Source: Parasponia andersonii
Taxonomy: Eukaryota; Streptophyta; Magnoliopsida; Rosales; Cannabaceae
Assembly: GCA_002914805.1 (NCBI GenBank)
Contig: JXTB01000212.1
Location: 300,933 to 364,932, forward strand
Direction: 5' to 3'
Length of the DNA stretch: 64,000 bases
Part shown: positions 39,864-51,900 of the stretch, in pieces
Layout: every line of letters begins with the position of its first letter
How positions within the stretch are numbered: position 1 is the stretch's first letter
Notes under the pieces: model-generated
Seen by the model: only the letters and a program-made list of their open reading frames with translations
What the model was told of the DNA's origin: nothing
Database searches by the model: none
Program-made: the position numbers and the translations under genes

Positions 39864-40721
39864 ATACAGCTCCGAAACCACCTTCTTCAAGCATATTATT
39901 CACTGAAAAGTTTTCAGTTGCCATATTTATTATAGACGGACTGAACAAAGGAAGCTCAAGATCTTCTCTTCGTCTCCATTCTGAGATATTGTTTTTGTTC
40001 TTTTTCTTTTTCCCAGTATAATAAAAATTGTGGACGACACCCAAAGCTGATAAATTTATACTCTAAGATTGAAATGCATCGCTTCCTTTCTTATAATTTT
40101 AAAGGAAATGGATCTTTGAACATTAACATAAATCAAACGTGTATACGCATTGTCTCTCAGAAGATATCCCGTACAAATAATCTGGAAGAGTTGGGTAGCT
40201 TTGGAGAACAGGCTTCCAGTAAAACTAATTTCCAGGCCTGTATAGCAACAATAAATTGGCTAGGGAATATTAGGATCAAAACATGACCCATTGGAAGCTA
40301 ATATAGAATAGGAGTTGGACACTTGTACCCTTCAAATTTAGACCAATTCCAATGCAAAATACTACCGTCAATTCTTTATTTGGCACCAGAAAAAAAAAAA
40401 AAAAAACATATTTTCTTCTACAATGCACAAAATTGCTATTTAAAATTCTCTTTTACATTCTATTATTGATGATTAATAATTTAATTTTGGTAATTTGTTG
40501 AGTATAGAAAAGTATACGTACAAATATGTGATTGAGCATAGTAACATGTAGATTTTAATATTTTGAAATTATAGATATGTTAATAGAGTTAAATGCAGCC
40601 AGATTTGGTATAAGACTAAGTAGTGCATTAGAGGAGGATTTTTGTTCTATACCATATAACATTAGCACAATAATTTTTCATTGCATTAGAGAGGCTTAAC
40701 AAGCCATATTATGATGACGAA

Positions 40722-40914
40722 GTAGGTTGTCTCAAGTGGTAAGAGTACCCACTACTTAGGATATTGGTCTTAGGTTCGAGTCATACTAGGAGTAGGCGTG
40801 AAAGCCTATTATTCCTAGTCGGGTAGGATGGGGATTGAGTAGTAGTAAGGATTTTCCTTTAATTTGTAATAAGTAGAGGTCATTAGTTAAGCCCTGTTTT
40901 TTAAGGAAAAAAAT
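40722..40914 (+). mobile_element. tRNA-derived SINE-like element 1
   Basis: Begins TAGGTTGTCTCAAGTGGTAA, a good A box, with the B box GGTTCGAGTCA about 35 bp on, the pol III promoter layout of tRNA-type SINEs. The tail reads ATAAGTAGAGGTCATTAGTTAA, then a short T/A stretch. It lies in the intron between exons 2 and 3 of receptor-kinase copy 2. Flanks: CATATTATGATGA (40705-40717) and CATATTATGATGA (40915-40927). Confidence 0.7.
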
Positions 40915-40929
40915 CATATTATGATGAAG

Positions 40930-41152
40930 TAGATTGACTCAAATGGTAAGAGCACTTATTATTTGAGATATCAGTCTAAGTTCGAGTTACACAGGAGGTA
41001 GACGTAAAAATTTATTATCCTTAACAGGGTGGTAGACATAAAAATTTATCATTCCGAATGGGGTAGGATATGGAGTGGATAGTAATAGATATTTTCTTTT
41101 AATTTATCATAAGTGAAGATCATTAGTTAAGCTTTATTTTAAAAAAACAAAT
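40930..41152 (+). mobile_element. tRNA-derived SINE-like element 2
   Basis: Close relative of element 1: A-box-like TAGATTGACTCAAATGGTAA, B-box-like AAGTTCGAGTTAC, the same tail (ATAAGTGAAGATCATTAGTTAA). A stretch around AGACGTAAAAATTTAT is repeated inside it. Flanked by CATATTATGATGA at 40915 and CATATTATGCTG at 41153. Confidence 0.7.
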
Positions 41153-41170
41153 CATATTATGCTGTAATAG

Positions 41171-41382
41171 ATGGTGGTTATTAGTTAAGTCCTACTTTTT
41201 TTTAACCAACTGAGACTAGCTAAGTTGGTCCAAAATTTGAGTAATGTGTGTATGAGTTGGGGGATCGAGAGTTCAAACTTTGATAATGACTGGTGTGTGA
41301 GTTATTTTTTTTTACCTTTATAATAAGTGGTGATCATTAATTAAACTCTATTTAAAAAATATATAAAAAAAAAAGAAGAGAC
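41171..41382 (+). mobile_element. SINE-like element 3 (different head, similar tail)
   Basis: A short piece of the element 1/2 tail (TTATTAGTTAAGTCCTA) is followed by a second tRNA-like head: A-box-like TAGCTAAGTTGGT near 41218 and B-box-like GATCGAGAGTTCAAAC near 41263, then a tail like that of its neighbours (ATAAGTGGTGATCATTAATTAA). Flanked by CATATTATGCTG (41153) and CATATTATGCTATAG (41383). The head is of the plant AU/TS-type style, but I cannot name the family. Confidence 0.55.
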
Positions 41383-42261
41383 CATATTATGCTATAGCTG
41401 TTACAATTGTGTTACACAGCCGACCATAAGAGGACGTGGACAAAATAAGATGCTATGCATTACCTGAAACATATGAAATAAAAATAGAAATTTCCTAAAC
41501 CGAGTAATAGCTAAATGGGCGTACTTGAAGACTTAAAGTTTGTGATTTGTAGACAAACAAAAACTTTCGACCCCATTTAAATGGTATTTAGCATATCTAA
41601 TAGGCTGCATCTTATGTTAGATTTGGCACTTGTCTGGTTGTACAATTCTACCCGTGATATGTCTAGCACACTAATGTGTCTTTGTTATCCACGTTTCATT
41701 CAATTATTTTCCTTTCATTTGAGCTCTCCATATGTGGTCCAACCGAAGTCAACAAATTTGACCGTGATGAAAATTTATCTTTTTTGTTTGGAAGTGTAAG
41801 ACCAAACAATACCTTTCAAGTTTCTCCTCCTGCAAATGCAATAGCCTAGTAAGAGAATCCCAAAAAACACCTCCAATGACAGCTTCAACAATCAGTGCTT
41901 CTTTCTTCACCTTACCACCATATTTTCCATTTTTTTTTAGTGTTATTTATTTGACACACAGAAAAACAAATGAAATCAAAACTAAGATATATATCCAATT
42001 CAAGGCAAAATAAATTTTTTAACGGAAGTTCAGAACTTACAGCATATCGTAATTATATGGAATCGGTTCCAGGCGCTAGTCATCTCATTAATGACCATTG
42101 TTGTGATCACTGACCTATTCTTGAGGTTGTAAGTGTAACAAACTTCATCATCATTGATTATGAAATCAAAATTGAAAAGCGAATTAGTCTTTAAAGCAAT
42201 AGCGCCACTATAACTTAGGCCATTCCGTAACCTAGATCATTGAAACTTCACGATCTTTTTT

Positions 42262-42519
42262 TAACATCTCAAATAATATAAATAATATAAGTTATAAACA
42301 TAATTCATCGTTTATTTCGAGTTAAGAAAGACATGTATTAATCATCAAATTTATAAAAATATATTTTTATCAACAGCACTTATTACAAAAATATATTTCA
42401 CATGATTCTTTTTCAGTATTTACATACTTATACTTTTTGTGCATAATTATATCAATATAAATTAAGATACATTATAAATTCTGCGATATGTCGACTCAGG
42501 TTTTCAAAAATAGCCTATT
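42262..42519. other. AT-rich gap between copy 2 and the gypsy relic
   Basis: No gene or clear repeat seen. It marks where exon 1 of copy 2 breaks off and foreign DNA begins; the cause of the break is not visible. Confidence 0.4.
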
Positions 42520-42891
42520 TTTTTGCTTAGAAGAAGGCGTTCTGTGCTAGTAATGTTGCCCTTTTTTTTCCCAAATTGGACACTTGCTTTCATAGAGTCC
42601 CCTACTCAGTCAATTCGGATCTGGATGTAAAGTTCATTAGGTATTTTTGGAGGGAGTTTTAGAAATAGTTTGACACTACACTTCAATTCAGTTGTACTTA
42701 CCATTCACAAACAGGTGAACAAAGAGTTTGACACTATACTTTAATTTAGTATTGATTCTCATCCATAAACTGAAGTTATTAATCGAACACTGAGTAATAT
42801 GCTCCACTACCTAGCTAGGGACAAACCAAAACACTGGGATTTAGCTTTAGTGCATGTCTAATTCGCATTCAAAAGTATGGAGAATCACACA

Positions 42892-43566
42892 ACTTGTAAA
42901 ACTCTTTATTTTTGAATGAGCATTTTGGTCTTTTGACCATTAAAATTTTAAAATAATAAAATAAATAAATAAATAAATAAGAATTTGGACTAAATTTTGA
43001 AAAATTTAGGAATTTGGACCATTTTGCAATTTTACGGGATTTAATTGATGAGAATCTCAAACTAGGGACTTATTAGTAAAAATTCTTTTGTTCATTTAAG
43101 CTTGGACATGTGGCCAAGCCATTAACCCCAACTTACTTTCTCACCCTCTCTCAAAAATCCAGTGAAGAACACCGAAATATGGTGAGTCTCCGACGAACCC
43201 CTTCTCGGCCTGTTGAGCGTCGCCACCGATCGGAGATGGAAGCCCAAGACCAGACAAAACCCGTGCCGCCGATCTTATGGCTTGATAGTCTCCCGTTCGC
43301 CGCCGGTTGCACCTTGAACCTGTGACTGAAATTTCAATGTTAGCGCCGATTCCAACGTCTTTTAGCCACGAAACAGGTCAAGTTCAACTCGTCTCGTCAC
43401 AATCTTCTACATAATATATATATCTTGACTCGATATTGCTTGGATTGAATTTTGCAATTTTTGTCAATTTTGAGCTATTTTAGTTTTATATTTAAATTTT
43501 TTAATCCGACCGTTAGATCGTAAAATAAACCTCATATTTGTGACGTACTCATGAAAACAAGAATTT

Positions 43567-43608
<42 letters not shown>

Positions 43609-45194
43609 ATATTTGGTGATGGGCATAAAAATCTAACGGCTTAGATAGCCTCAATATGCGTGTCCTGGATCCGAGTTCGGCTCGAGCCCGAATCGGTCAA
43701 ATTATATATCTAACCTAGTGCTCTGAATTCAGTGGTATAGTCCATTTTACAATCTAATGCTCTGATTGAAAATTGAGTTTTTAAACCTATCAATCAAAAG
43801 GTTCGAAAACGACATCCGATCCTCCAAATGATACCCAAACAACGCCAAACTTTCTCTATAGCCCCATAACGTTATTTGGACACTCGATTAAGGTACGGAT
43901 TCAATTATTTGATCTTCAAATTAGTTTAATTTTGATTCCACATATTTTGAATAAATATAGAATTTCGTGAAATAATTCATAAAGATGTGATTTATGTCTG
44001 TTTTGACCTCATTTGAGATATAAATTGTTTAGGAGGCACGTCATACTGGTTAGTGTGTCATATATACTATTTTGAACTATTTCCTCCAGGAAATTGGATT
44101 TTTGGATTTTGATAAAAAATGGTTGTTATAATGCTGAAATTTTTAGAAAATCCTAAACAATTTGAGAATTCAATTTTGAGGACTAAAATTGGTTTGACTA
44201 AAATACTGCATGGTCGTTTTGAAATTTTGTGGAAATGATACATAATCTTATTCTGTCATTCATATAGTATTGGCATACATTCACACACTTACGATTCCCC
44301 ATATTGGGTGATCGAACTTACGATGCTCTATATTGGGTGATCGGACTTACAGCATCTCTTTAAGTGGCTTGGACTTACGAATGATCCACTAGGATACTTC
44401 GGACATTATGATTGTACACATGGTTATATGTTGGCTTGAATAAATATGTACCGGTTTTGGTGAATGATTTACAATGGTTTGGAATATTTGAACGATTGGA
44501 TTATGATTTACACTTGAATTTTATGAATTGTTTTGAGTAGACTACTAACCATGCAGGACCTTCAATGTGAGTATATTTTCTTACATATAAAAGCCTGTAA
44601 TCGAATCTCTACCGAGCATTCACATGCTCACCACCCCTACTTCATCCCACTTTTAGGTGTTGATTTATTTTGGATTTATTGTCTTATTGGCTTCACAAGC
44701 TTGTTTGGCTTATGTATATCGTCTTGTACATCTTCATTGGTTGGTTTCTATTCTATACCATCTTTTCCTTTTTATGTCAAATTTATTTAGCCAAATGTAG
44801 TATATTTATTAAGTACATGTATGAGGATAAATTTTGCTATTAAAATGAGTACTTAAAAATACAAATAATTTTGTGTAAACTATTTGAATATTGGACTTAA
44901 GGTTTAATTAGACTCGTTTTTCTACAATTTATAAACTTACAAATATTTCTAAACTAATTAGTCATATTTCCCTTTAATCTTTTTAAAAAAGGATTTTTCT
45001 TGAAAAATTAAAACAAATGAAAAGTTTATTGATTGTGAAATTTGCTTACTTTTAATAACTAAAATATAAAATTTCAAATACTCGATTTCTTACAATTTTA
45101 AAAAAACTACTATTTACCACTATTTCCACATAAATTTACTAATAGTCATGACCAGAAATTTACTAATAGTCATGACCTTGGATTTCTGGTCGTA
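42892..45194 (+). mobile_element. 2.3 kb element inserted in the gypsy relic
   Basis: Integrase homology stops before it and resumes after it. Candidate target duplication ACACA (42887-42891 and 45195-45199); the exact ends are ambiguous by a few bases. Its right terminus (GGATTTCTGGTCGTAACA) is a variant of those at 457 and 37241, and internal blocks match 37241-39863 in inverted order. It includes a GC-richer stretch (about 43130-43330), a tandem of two similar stretches ATATTGGGTGATCG near 44300-44345, and an AT microsatellite. No credible gene. Confidence 0.65.
43569..43606. repeat. AT dinucleotide microsatellite
   Basis: About nineteen AT units within the 42892-45194 element. A simple repeat, probably length-variable. 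Confidence 0.9.
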
Positions 45195-45779
45195 ACACAG
45201 GCCAGTCCCTTTTTGCTATGGTATACTATAAACACCCGAACCATTTTCTAATAAAAGTAAACCTGCTACCACGTTTGCTAATTAAGTCTTACGCAATCGT
45301 GACAAGGTTCGCCAACAATCAGAAGTTGCTATTATTAAGTATAAATTGGCAGTTGACAAGAGGCAACGTTTGATGATACATAAAGAAGGAGATTTAGTTA
45401 TGATCCACCGTCGATATAACCGTTTTTCTATAGGCACTTATCACAAATTGCAATCAAAAAAGTTCGAATCGTTCCAGATTTCAAAGAAAATCAATGATAA
45501 TGCATATGTCTTCGACTTTCTGCCTGAGTAACAAATTTTCTCAACGTTCAATGTCTCCGACTTCTATGAGTATCACCCATTAGACGCCACTCCAACTCTT
45601 CAAGATGATTCGAGGGCAAATCTCTTTTTTCAAAAGAGAGGGACAACTTCTACAGAGCTGATATGTTAGTAAATGATATGTTGGCTGAGTTGATAAACTG
45701 ATACGAAGCAAAGTTGATATGTTAGTTTTACCTCTTCTTATTTTTTTGTTAGCCGTCGTTTTTCGAGCTAAGTAATTGT

Positions 45780-47165
45780 TATTAGAGATAATGCCCTAAA
45801 ATATGTGGATTATTTATAACACTGCTGAAAATAACTAAAATTTATTATTTTCTTATTTGCCTATGTATTTTATATTTTCTAATATAACAATTTTAGAATT
45901 TTAATATTAAAATTCTTTGATTATTTACATTATTATAAAACTTGGTATTCAACTATTAGATTAAAAGAGGATTGAGCTTACATTTAAATAATCTAAATTG
46001 TCCATAATATATAATTAAAATATGGAATCTTTTATTGGTAAGTTACTAATGTAGTTTATTCTCATTGAGAATATGGTAATTTTATTCGGGTTATTTAATA
46101 TGGTGATATTAGAATAAAGTTACTTAATATAATGTTGATTATATTGGATTGGACCAGATAATATTTATTCTCCAATAGGAATTAATTTTATCATTAAGAC
46201 CGTCATAGATTAGATAATCTTAATCTTGAGTATTTAACAGACTCCTATTTATTAAATTAAATTTTTTGACTTACTCGATACGGTCTTATTCTTAAAATAG
46301 TTTAAAGTCTTGTATCTTGGAAATATAGTTTAGTATATAGTTGAGAATGATAATATACAGATATAGAATCCACACCCCTCCATTTAGAAGTTGCAAGAAT
46401 AATTCTCTTAAGTGATAATTCGGGACTTGAATAATTGAGTGCCCAATTTACAATAAGATTGTGAATTACCTGTTCATTAGAGAACTATTGGAACTTAAGG
46501 ATAAAGAAATAATTATGGAAGTTAGCAGAATGATCATATCCCTAATTATAAATTATTCATGTAGGATTAACTCATATATAATAGTTATATCAATGGACTA
46601 CTTGATAGTTTTTTGTGTAAATTTTCACTCTATAATTTTAAGAGTGCAATTTCAGGTTTACAGTAGAATAATTTTAGAATTAATAAATTAGACATATTTA
46701 TTAAAAAGTATAATCAATTATCTAAATCTATTAGAGCTTCAATTATAGGTCTATAGATCCCTAATTCTAACTCTCAATCATATACCTCTATTTTTAAGTC
46801 TCTCTATAGGCTCTTAAAAGGAGATATAAGATCCTTTTTCCTGAAGTTTTCTACATCCTAGAAGCAAAAGAAAAAAAAAAAAGAGACTTTCTCACAAAAA
46901 AAAAATTAAATCTTGTTATTCATATATGTTGAGAATAATAACGAGAACCATAAAAAGAGTTCTAGACCTATAATCATATTTTCTTGCCTACTTAGCTATT
47001 TGCTAGCAAAGGAAACTAAAATTGAAAGATCGTTATTCTGAAGAAAATGAAAGCTAAGATCCCCTTTCGAAAAATTCTTTTCTAATTCTCTTATTTTTAT
47101 TAATAATAATTAATAATCACACGAGTTTATAAGATCAGCAAAATTTTCGAAACTTAACGCTAACA
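45780..47165 (+). mobile_element. Probable solo LTR of a copia-type family
   Basis: Starts TATTAGAGATAATGCCCTA, close in style to the LTR starts of the two solo LTRs at 26745 and 29808, and ends CGCTAACA. It is AT-rich, without coding content, and begins where the gypsy relic ends. I found no convincing target duplication, so the ends are approximate and a truncated LTR is possible. Confidence 0.5.
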
Positions 47166-48084
47166 GCTTTTCACTACAATCTATTCTAAAACCAACGGTT
47201 GTCATTTGCTTAATTAATTTGTAGTAAAATCATATTTGTCTTTTAATAACTTAGCACCACTAAACGGTGTGATTGGGAACATCATAGGGATATATCTACT
47301 TTCCTTTTATTTAGCACAACAGAGTTGATTGTAGTCTTGAACTTCAGGTCTCAGAACTTAGTGAAATAAACATTTTTTGGGGGTTTGATTCGGTGAAATC
47401 AGCTTTCTGTTTACCCCCGCAAGTTTGTTTGATTTACTTGCAGATTTCTCCATGATTGACTAAGCTGTGAACTAGTTGAACATCGCTATATCAACTACAT
47501 AACTTGATGACTACTTTCTCCGAGTCACGAAAGCGTGCTGCTATTATACGGCGTGCACTGACATCATCACATCTCTTTTATCTTCAGAAATGAACTTCTA
47601 GCATCCTGTGCACTGAGTGTGTAATCAGTGCATATCTTTTTTTTTTTGTTTTCTCAAATCTTTTTGTCTTATTCTTATCCTCTTTTTTACTTTTCACTTT
47701 TAAATTTACTTTTCCCTTTTTTATTTGCTGATTAATTTAATTTTTCATTTGCTAATTATCTAATACGCAAGGACTCTTTCGTCTTTTTTTTATCTTTGTA
47801 TTATATATAAAATATAAATACTTTCGTCTTTTTTTTATCCTTGTATTATATATAAAATATAAATATTTTTTTAAATAACGGGTTGTCACATGGCCTAACA
47901 ATGATTTGAATCTCAACCCGTCTATTCTCCATGCTCCAAAAAAACTCTAGACCAATTGAATTAGCCTCTGGTCACTAGTATTATTTTTATCTTGGTCCTA
48001 GAACTCTAAGATAACATGTGTTCCATCGTATTCTGAATTTTATAGCCTTATATATCGACCCAAGTTTGTTGTTGTGGTCATAGT
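47166..48084. other. Intergenic region with a 45-bp tandem duplication
   Basis: No gene recognised. Two nearly identical 45-bp units (47776-47820 and 47821-47865), each CTTTCGTCTTTTTTTTATC followed by a TATATA-rich part, lie head to tail. The remaining sequence resembles nothing else I can see in the window. Confidence 0.6.
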
Positions 48085-48390
48085 GTTTGGTGAATAACAT
48101 GACTCATGCTCGCTATAAGAATGATCTCTTTGTTGTGAATCCGTTTCCACGAAGTAGCTAGCCTAGTGGTTTGGCCTAAAGCAACACCAAATTTCACTTC
48201 CCAACATAGAAACAACAGATGACATACTACGTCTATGCATGCATAGGACTCTCCTGCACACATAAGAGACCGTATGGATGCAACAAACACTCCATATATA
48301 TTATCGTATGAATCCCCTAAACAGCAAATTAGTCAGTTCAAATGACTTTCGTTCCTTTACCAAGGTCCACGCTGAAAGTATGGAAAGGTA
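48085..48390 (-). pseudogene. Last-exon relic of a fourth S-receptor-like kinase
   Basis: On the minus strand, degraded exon 7 can be followed: AWTL then KE near 48370, and SMSSVVSMLGSEI near 48195, matching AWTLLKEGKPFE and SMSSVILMLGSKNE of copy 1. Frames change between the pieces. No other exons of this copy are seen near it. It sits only about 0.75 kb left of the stop codon of copy 3. Confidence 0.75.
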
Positions 48391-48399
48391 TGTATCATT

Positions 48400-48935
48400 C
48401 ATTGACTTTGGGTTGCTTTGACTTTATAAATCTTTTATTTTATTTGCTTGTTGAACAGGGAAAAGGGTGCCAATCTAGTCAGGATTTCTAATGTTTCTCT
48501 CTCAAATTAGTTTCCGCTTTAAAATATATATATATACTGTGAAGCCCATCCTATTGTGTGATGATTTCTTAGATCTGTCTAACGCTAGCTTCTTACACGT
48601 GTGCTATAGTTCCAGATTAAGAAAGGCAGATTGGGAAATGGGCGGGACCAGGAGTTTTTGCTATATTGATTGATGAAGGCAAGCACATGGTCTGCCAGAA
48701 CAAGCCAATAAAGTGTGATTTGTTTGTTTTTTTTATTTTTTTCTGGTGTTTCATAGATAACAGAATAATAATGTGTATCTTCCACTTTCCATTCTGTCAC
48801 GAATCCAAAACGTCCTTTCAGTGCTTGCTAGGAATTAGGAAATTCTCGGAACATAGCATGGTAAAATTTCTATGTCAATTAGTAGTCTATTTAGAATCTT
48901 TGGAGTTTGTAATATATATATATATATATATATAA
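48400..48935. repeat. Segment homologous to 22030-22827
   Basis: Partner of the segment left of the LINE, with landmarks in the same order (see that entry). It ends in an AT microsatellite (about 48911-48934). It supports block duplication of gene plus flank in this cluster. Confidence 0.55.
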
Positions 48936-51900
48936 ACAACAACAATAATGGACAAAAAAGAAATTAGGGTCAAGCTACTGTGTCACTTTACCATCCATCT
49001 ATTGACCACCGAAGTGTGATTTTAACACGCTATAACGAAGAAAAACAAATGTGAAATTACTGCCAAGGAAGAACTATATAAGATTTCTGTCAACGCTCAG
49101 ATCTCATGTAGGAAACATTTTATATTTATATGCATTAATCTTTTCTTATCGAGCATCTGGTATTGTTACACTCAAATCGTTTGTCGAAGACGACTCAGGC
49201 TTACTAGATGAATAGTCTCCTTTTGTTAAATCCATCTCCACGAAATAGCCCGGTAATTTGGGCTGAGGCAGCTCAATCTCGCTATCCAACATCAAAATGA
49301 TAAGACACATGCTTGGTCTATCAACAGGATCTTGTTGCACACATAGGAGACCGATATGGATGCAGCGTAACACTTCATTTAGATTGTCGTAAGAAGATAT
49401 TAAGCAGTTCTCACGAAGTTCAAGTGGCCTACCTTCTTTCAGCAGTGTCCATGCCTAATCAAAAGTTCCTTAATCAATTCACTGGGTTTAATGGGGAGTA
49501 TGGAGTGAGGAAGGAAGCCTTTTTATACTTACATGTCCAATGAGGATAAGACCATGGTTTTCACCGGGAAAGCCTCTGTTTCTCCTTCCACTTACAATTT
49601 CCAACACTAATACACTAAAGCTAAAGACATCTTAATTTGTTGAGACTAACCTATGCCATGTAGCCACTATATAAAATCATTATGATTAGAGATAATGGAA
49701 CACATTCGTTTGGGAAGATAATGATATTTGTATATAGAAATTAAACATGGCAAGAATACTCACTAAGTTCCTATTATTCTGTTTGTTGTTCCTTCTACTT
49801 GATCTCCTTCAAATATTCGAGTCAAGCCAAAGCCTGAAATCTTAGGATTCATCTCGTAGTCAAGTAAAACATAATTAGCTTTGAGGTCTCTATGTATTAT
49901 TCTCAATTTAGAATCCGAATGGAGATGTACAAGTTCTCGTGTGATTCCGCATATAATTTGAAAGCGCTTTGACCATTCAAGCAGTGGTCCTTGCGTTTGA
50001 TCTAGTAAATATGTTTTTCAAGTCAATCAAAGTGGTAATGGTGTGAAAAAAGCCTCTACATATTCTATAAAATTCAACAACTTTATTTGGTTTATCCAAA
50101 ACTAGCTAGTTTGTATCAAAGATTCAAAGAAATTCTTACCAAAAATGAAAGAGTCAAGGTTTTTGTTGGGCATATATTCATAAATCAGCAATTTCTCTTC
50201 TCGTTCAATGTAGAAACCAAGAAGTCTTATAAGATTTCGATGCTGAACCTTGGCAATTAGCTTTATTTCATTTTTTAACTCTTTTTCGCCTTGTTCGGAA
50301 CTCACTGAAAGTCTTTTTACGGCAATTTCTTGTCTATCTTCTAGCTTACCCTAAAATATCATATTATAATGAAAAGGTTCAATTTGAAAAAAAAAAATTA
50401 AAATAAAATCTTAAACTTTCATTTTTTCATACTATTCTTGACCATTGAGGAGAAAAGCTTACTCTATATACAGGTCCGAAACCACCTTCTCCAAGCATGT
50501 TGTTCACTGAAAAGTTATCAGCTGCGATACTTATTGTAGACAAACTGAACAGAGGAACCTCAAGATCTTCCTCTTCACCTCCATTCTGCGTTATTGTTCT
50601 TCTTCTATCTGTTTTGCCCAGTACAATAAAAATTGAGGATGGGACCGAAAGCTGATAAATTCATGCTCTAAGATTGAATGCATCATTTCCTTTCTTTTTA
50701 TTTTTGAAGGAATAGATTTGAGCATTTCATAAATCAAACTTGTATAAGCACATATTCTCTCAAAAGATACCATATAAACAATCTAGAAAAATTCAGAACT
50801 TTTAGAGATCAGGGTTCTTAGTGACACTAATTTCCAAGCTTGTATACCAGATACACTGGCTAGGTAATATGACGGCCAAAATATTTCCAATTGGAAGCTA
50901 ACAGAATAATAGATGGACACTTGGACCTTGCAAATTTAGACCAATTCCAATTCAAATGTCATTATCAATGCCATATTTGGCCAAAAAAAAAAATTACAAT
51001 GCACAATATTTTTACTTAAAATGCTCTTTTGTTAATTTAATAACTAATAAATTAATTTTGTAATTGATTATTAAAAAGTGTACAAATATTGGATTGAGCA
51101 TTAGATATTTGTAGATTTCAATATTTTAGAATCTTAAAATGTGAAAATAAAGTTGAATGCGGTAAAATTTGGCATAAGATTAATAATATTGCATTAGAAG
51201 GATTTTGTATTAGATAATGTATCATTAACAAAATAGTTTTGTATTGGATTAGAGATGCTTAAGAAGCCATATTATGCTAGCTGTTAAAAATCTGGTGCAG
51301 AACTGACCAGTAAAAGGATGTGAACGTAGTAAGAAGCTATACAATACTAGGTACTTGAAAAATATGAAATTAACATAGAAATTCCCTGAACTTCGTAAAA
51401 TTGGGTTTACCTGAAGACTAAAACTTCGTGAGATGTAGACAAAAATTTCAACCCAAATTTGAATGGTACATAGCAATTTTTCAAAATCTAATGGGCTGCA
51501 TCTTATGTTAGATTTGGCAAGTGTGTGGCAGTGAACTTCTACTCATGTAATTACGTGTAGCATGCTATTGTCCCTCTGTTCTCCCCGTGTCATTCAACTA
51601 TAAGGGTTTTCCTTTCTTTAGATCTATCCACTTGTGGTGCAACCGAAGTCAACAAATTTGACCAAAATGAAAATTTGTCTTCTATGTTCGAAAGAGTAGG
51701 ACCACACCATACCTCTGAAGCTTCTCCTCCTGCAAACGCAATAGCCAAGTAAGAAAATCCCAGAAACACCTCCAATGACAGCTCCAACAATCAGAGCTTC
51801 TTTCTTCACCTTACCACCATCAAAAGTAAGATATCCAATTCAAGGCAAAATAAATTTTTTAACAGAAGTGTGGAACTTAAAGCATATCTGAATTATGTGT

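Larger units (their letters stand above)
35991..42260 (-). pseudogene. S-receptor-like kinase copy 2 (pseudogene)
   Basis: Paralogue of copy 1. Exon 7 at 35991 to about 36292 is nearly whole ([13 protein letters not shown], end IVPEAQ). Exons 6 (about 36392-36541) and 5 (about 36640-36877) are present but decayed: the catalytic HRDLK now reads HRNLK, an in-frame stop follows LLE early in exon 5, and the exon 7 splice acceptor is altered. Exon 4 (about 37010-37125) is partly lost. Exon 3 is cut by the 2.6 kb element at 37241-39863 and resumes at 39869-40018. Exon 2 (about 41813-41920) has the membrane segment. Of exon 1 only a piece of the S-locus glycoprotein part remains (about 42045-42260); B-lectin and the start are gone. 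Confidence 0.88.
42520..45660 (+). pseudogene. Ty3/gypsy integrase relic, interrupted
   Basis: Two pieces of one integrase on the plus strand. The first (to 42891) holds SDLDVKFIRYFWRE and NRTLSNMLHYLARDKPKHWD, the catalytic-core end of a Ty3/gypsy integrase. The second (45195 onward) continues with GQSPFAMVYYKHPNH and, near 45350-45630, the C-terminal motifs (KEGDLVMIHRRYNRF, GTYHKLQSKKFESF, INDNAYVFDFLPE). No LTRs are visible. A badly decayed fragment. The motifs suit a chromovirus-like lineage rather than the Tat lineage, but this is a weak call. Confidence 0.7.

Noticed and set aside
40722-41382. Functional tRNA genes suggested by A and B boxes
   Set aside because: No complete cloverleaf or anticodon stem could be drawn; the layout with a shared tail and target duplications fits SINEs.
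35991-42260. Copy 2 as a functional receptor kinase
   Set aside because: Most of exon 1 is missing, exon 3 is interrupted, exon 5 has an in-frame stop and the HRD catalytic aspartate is changed.
43110-43325. Pro/Arg-rich 71-residue frame in the 42892-45194 element
   Set aside because: It lies in the GC-richer leader-like part of a repeat, is very short, and its reading frame is not recognisably kept in the related element at 37241-39863.
44533-46691. Frames of 61-85 residues at 44533-44790 and 46461-46691
   Set aside because: Low-complexity translations of AT-rich repeat and LTR sequence. The frame at 45346-45531, by contrast, is the gypsy integrase C-terminus and is annotated as a relic.
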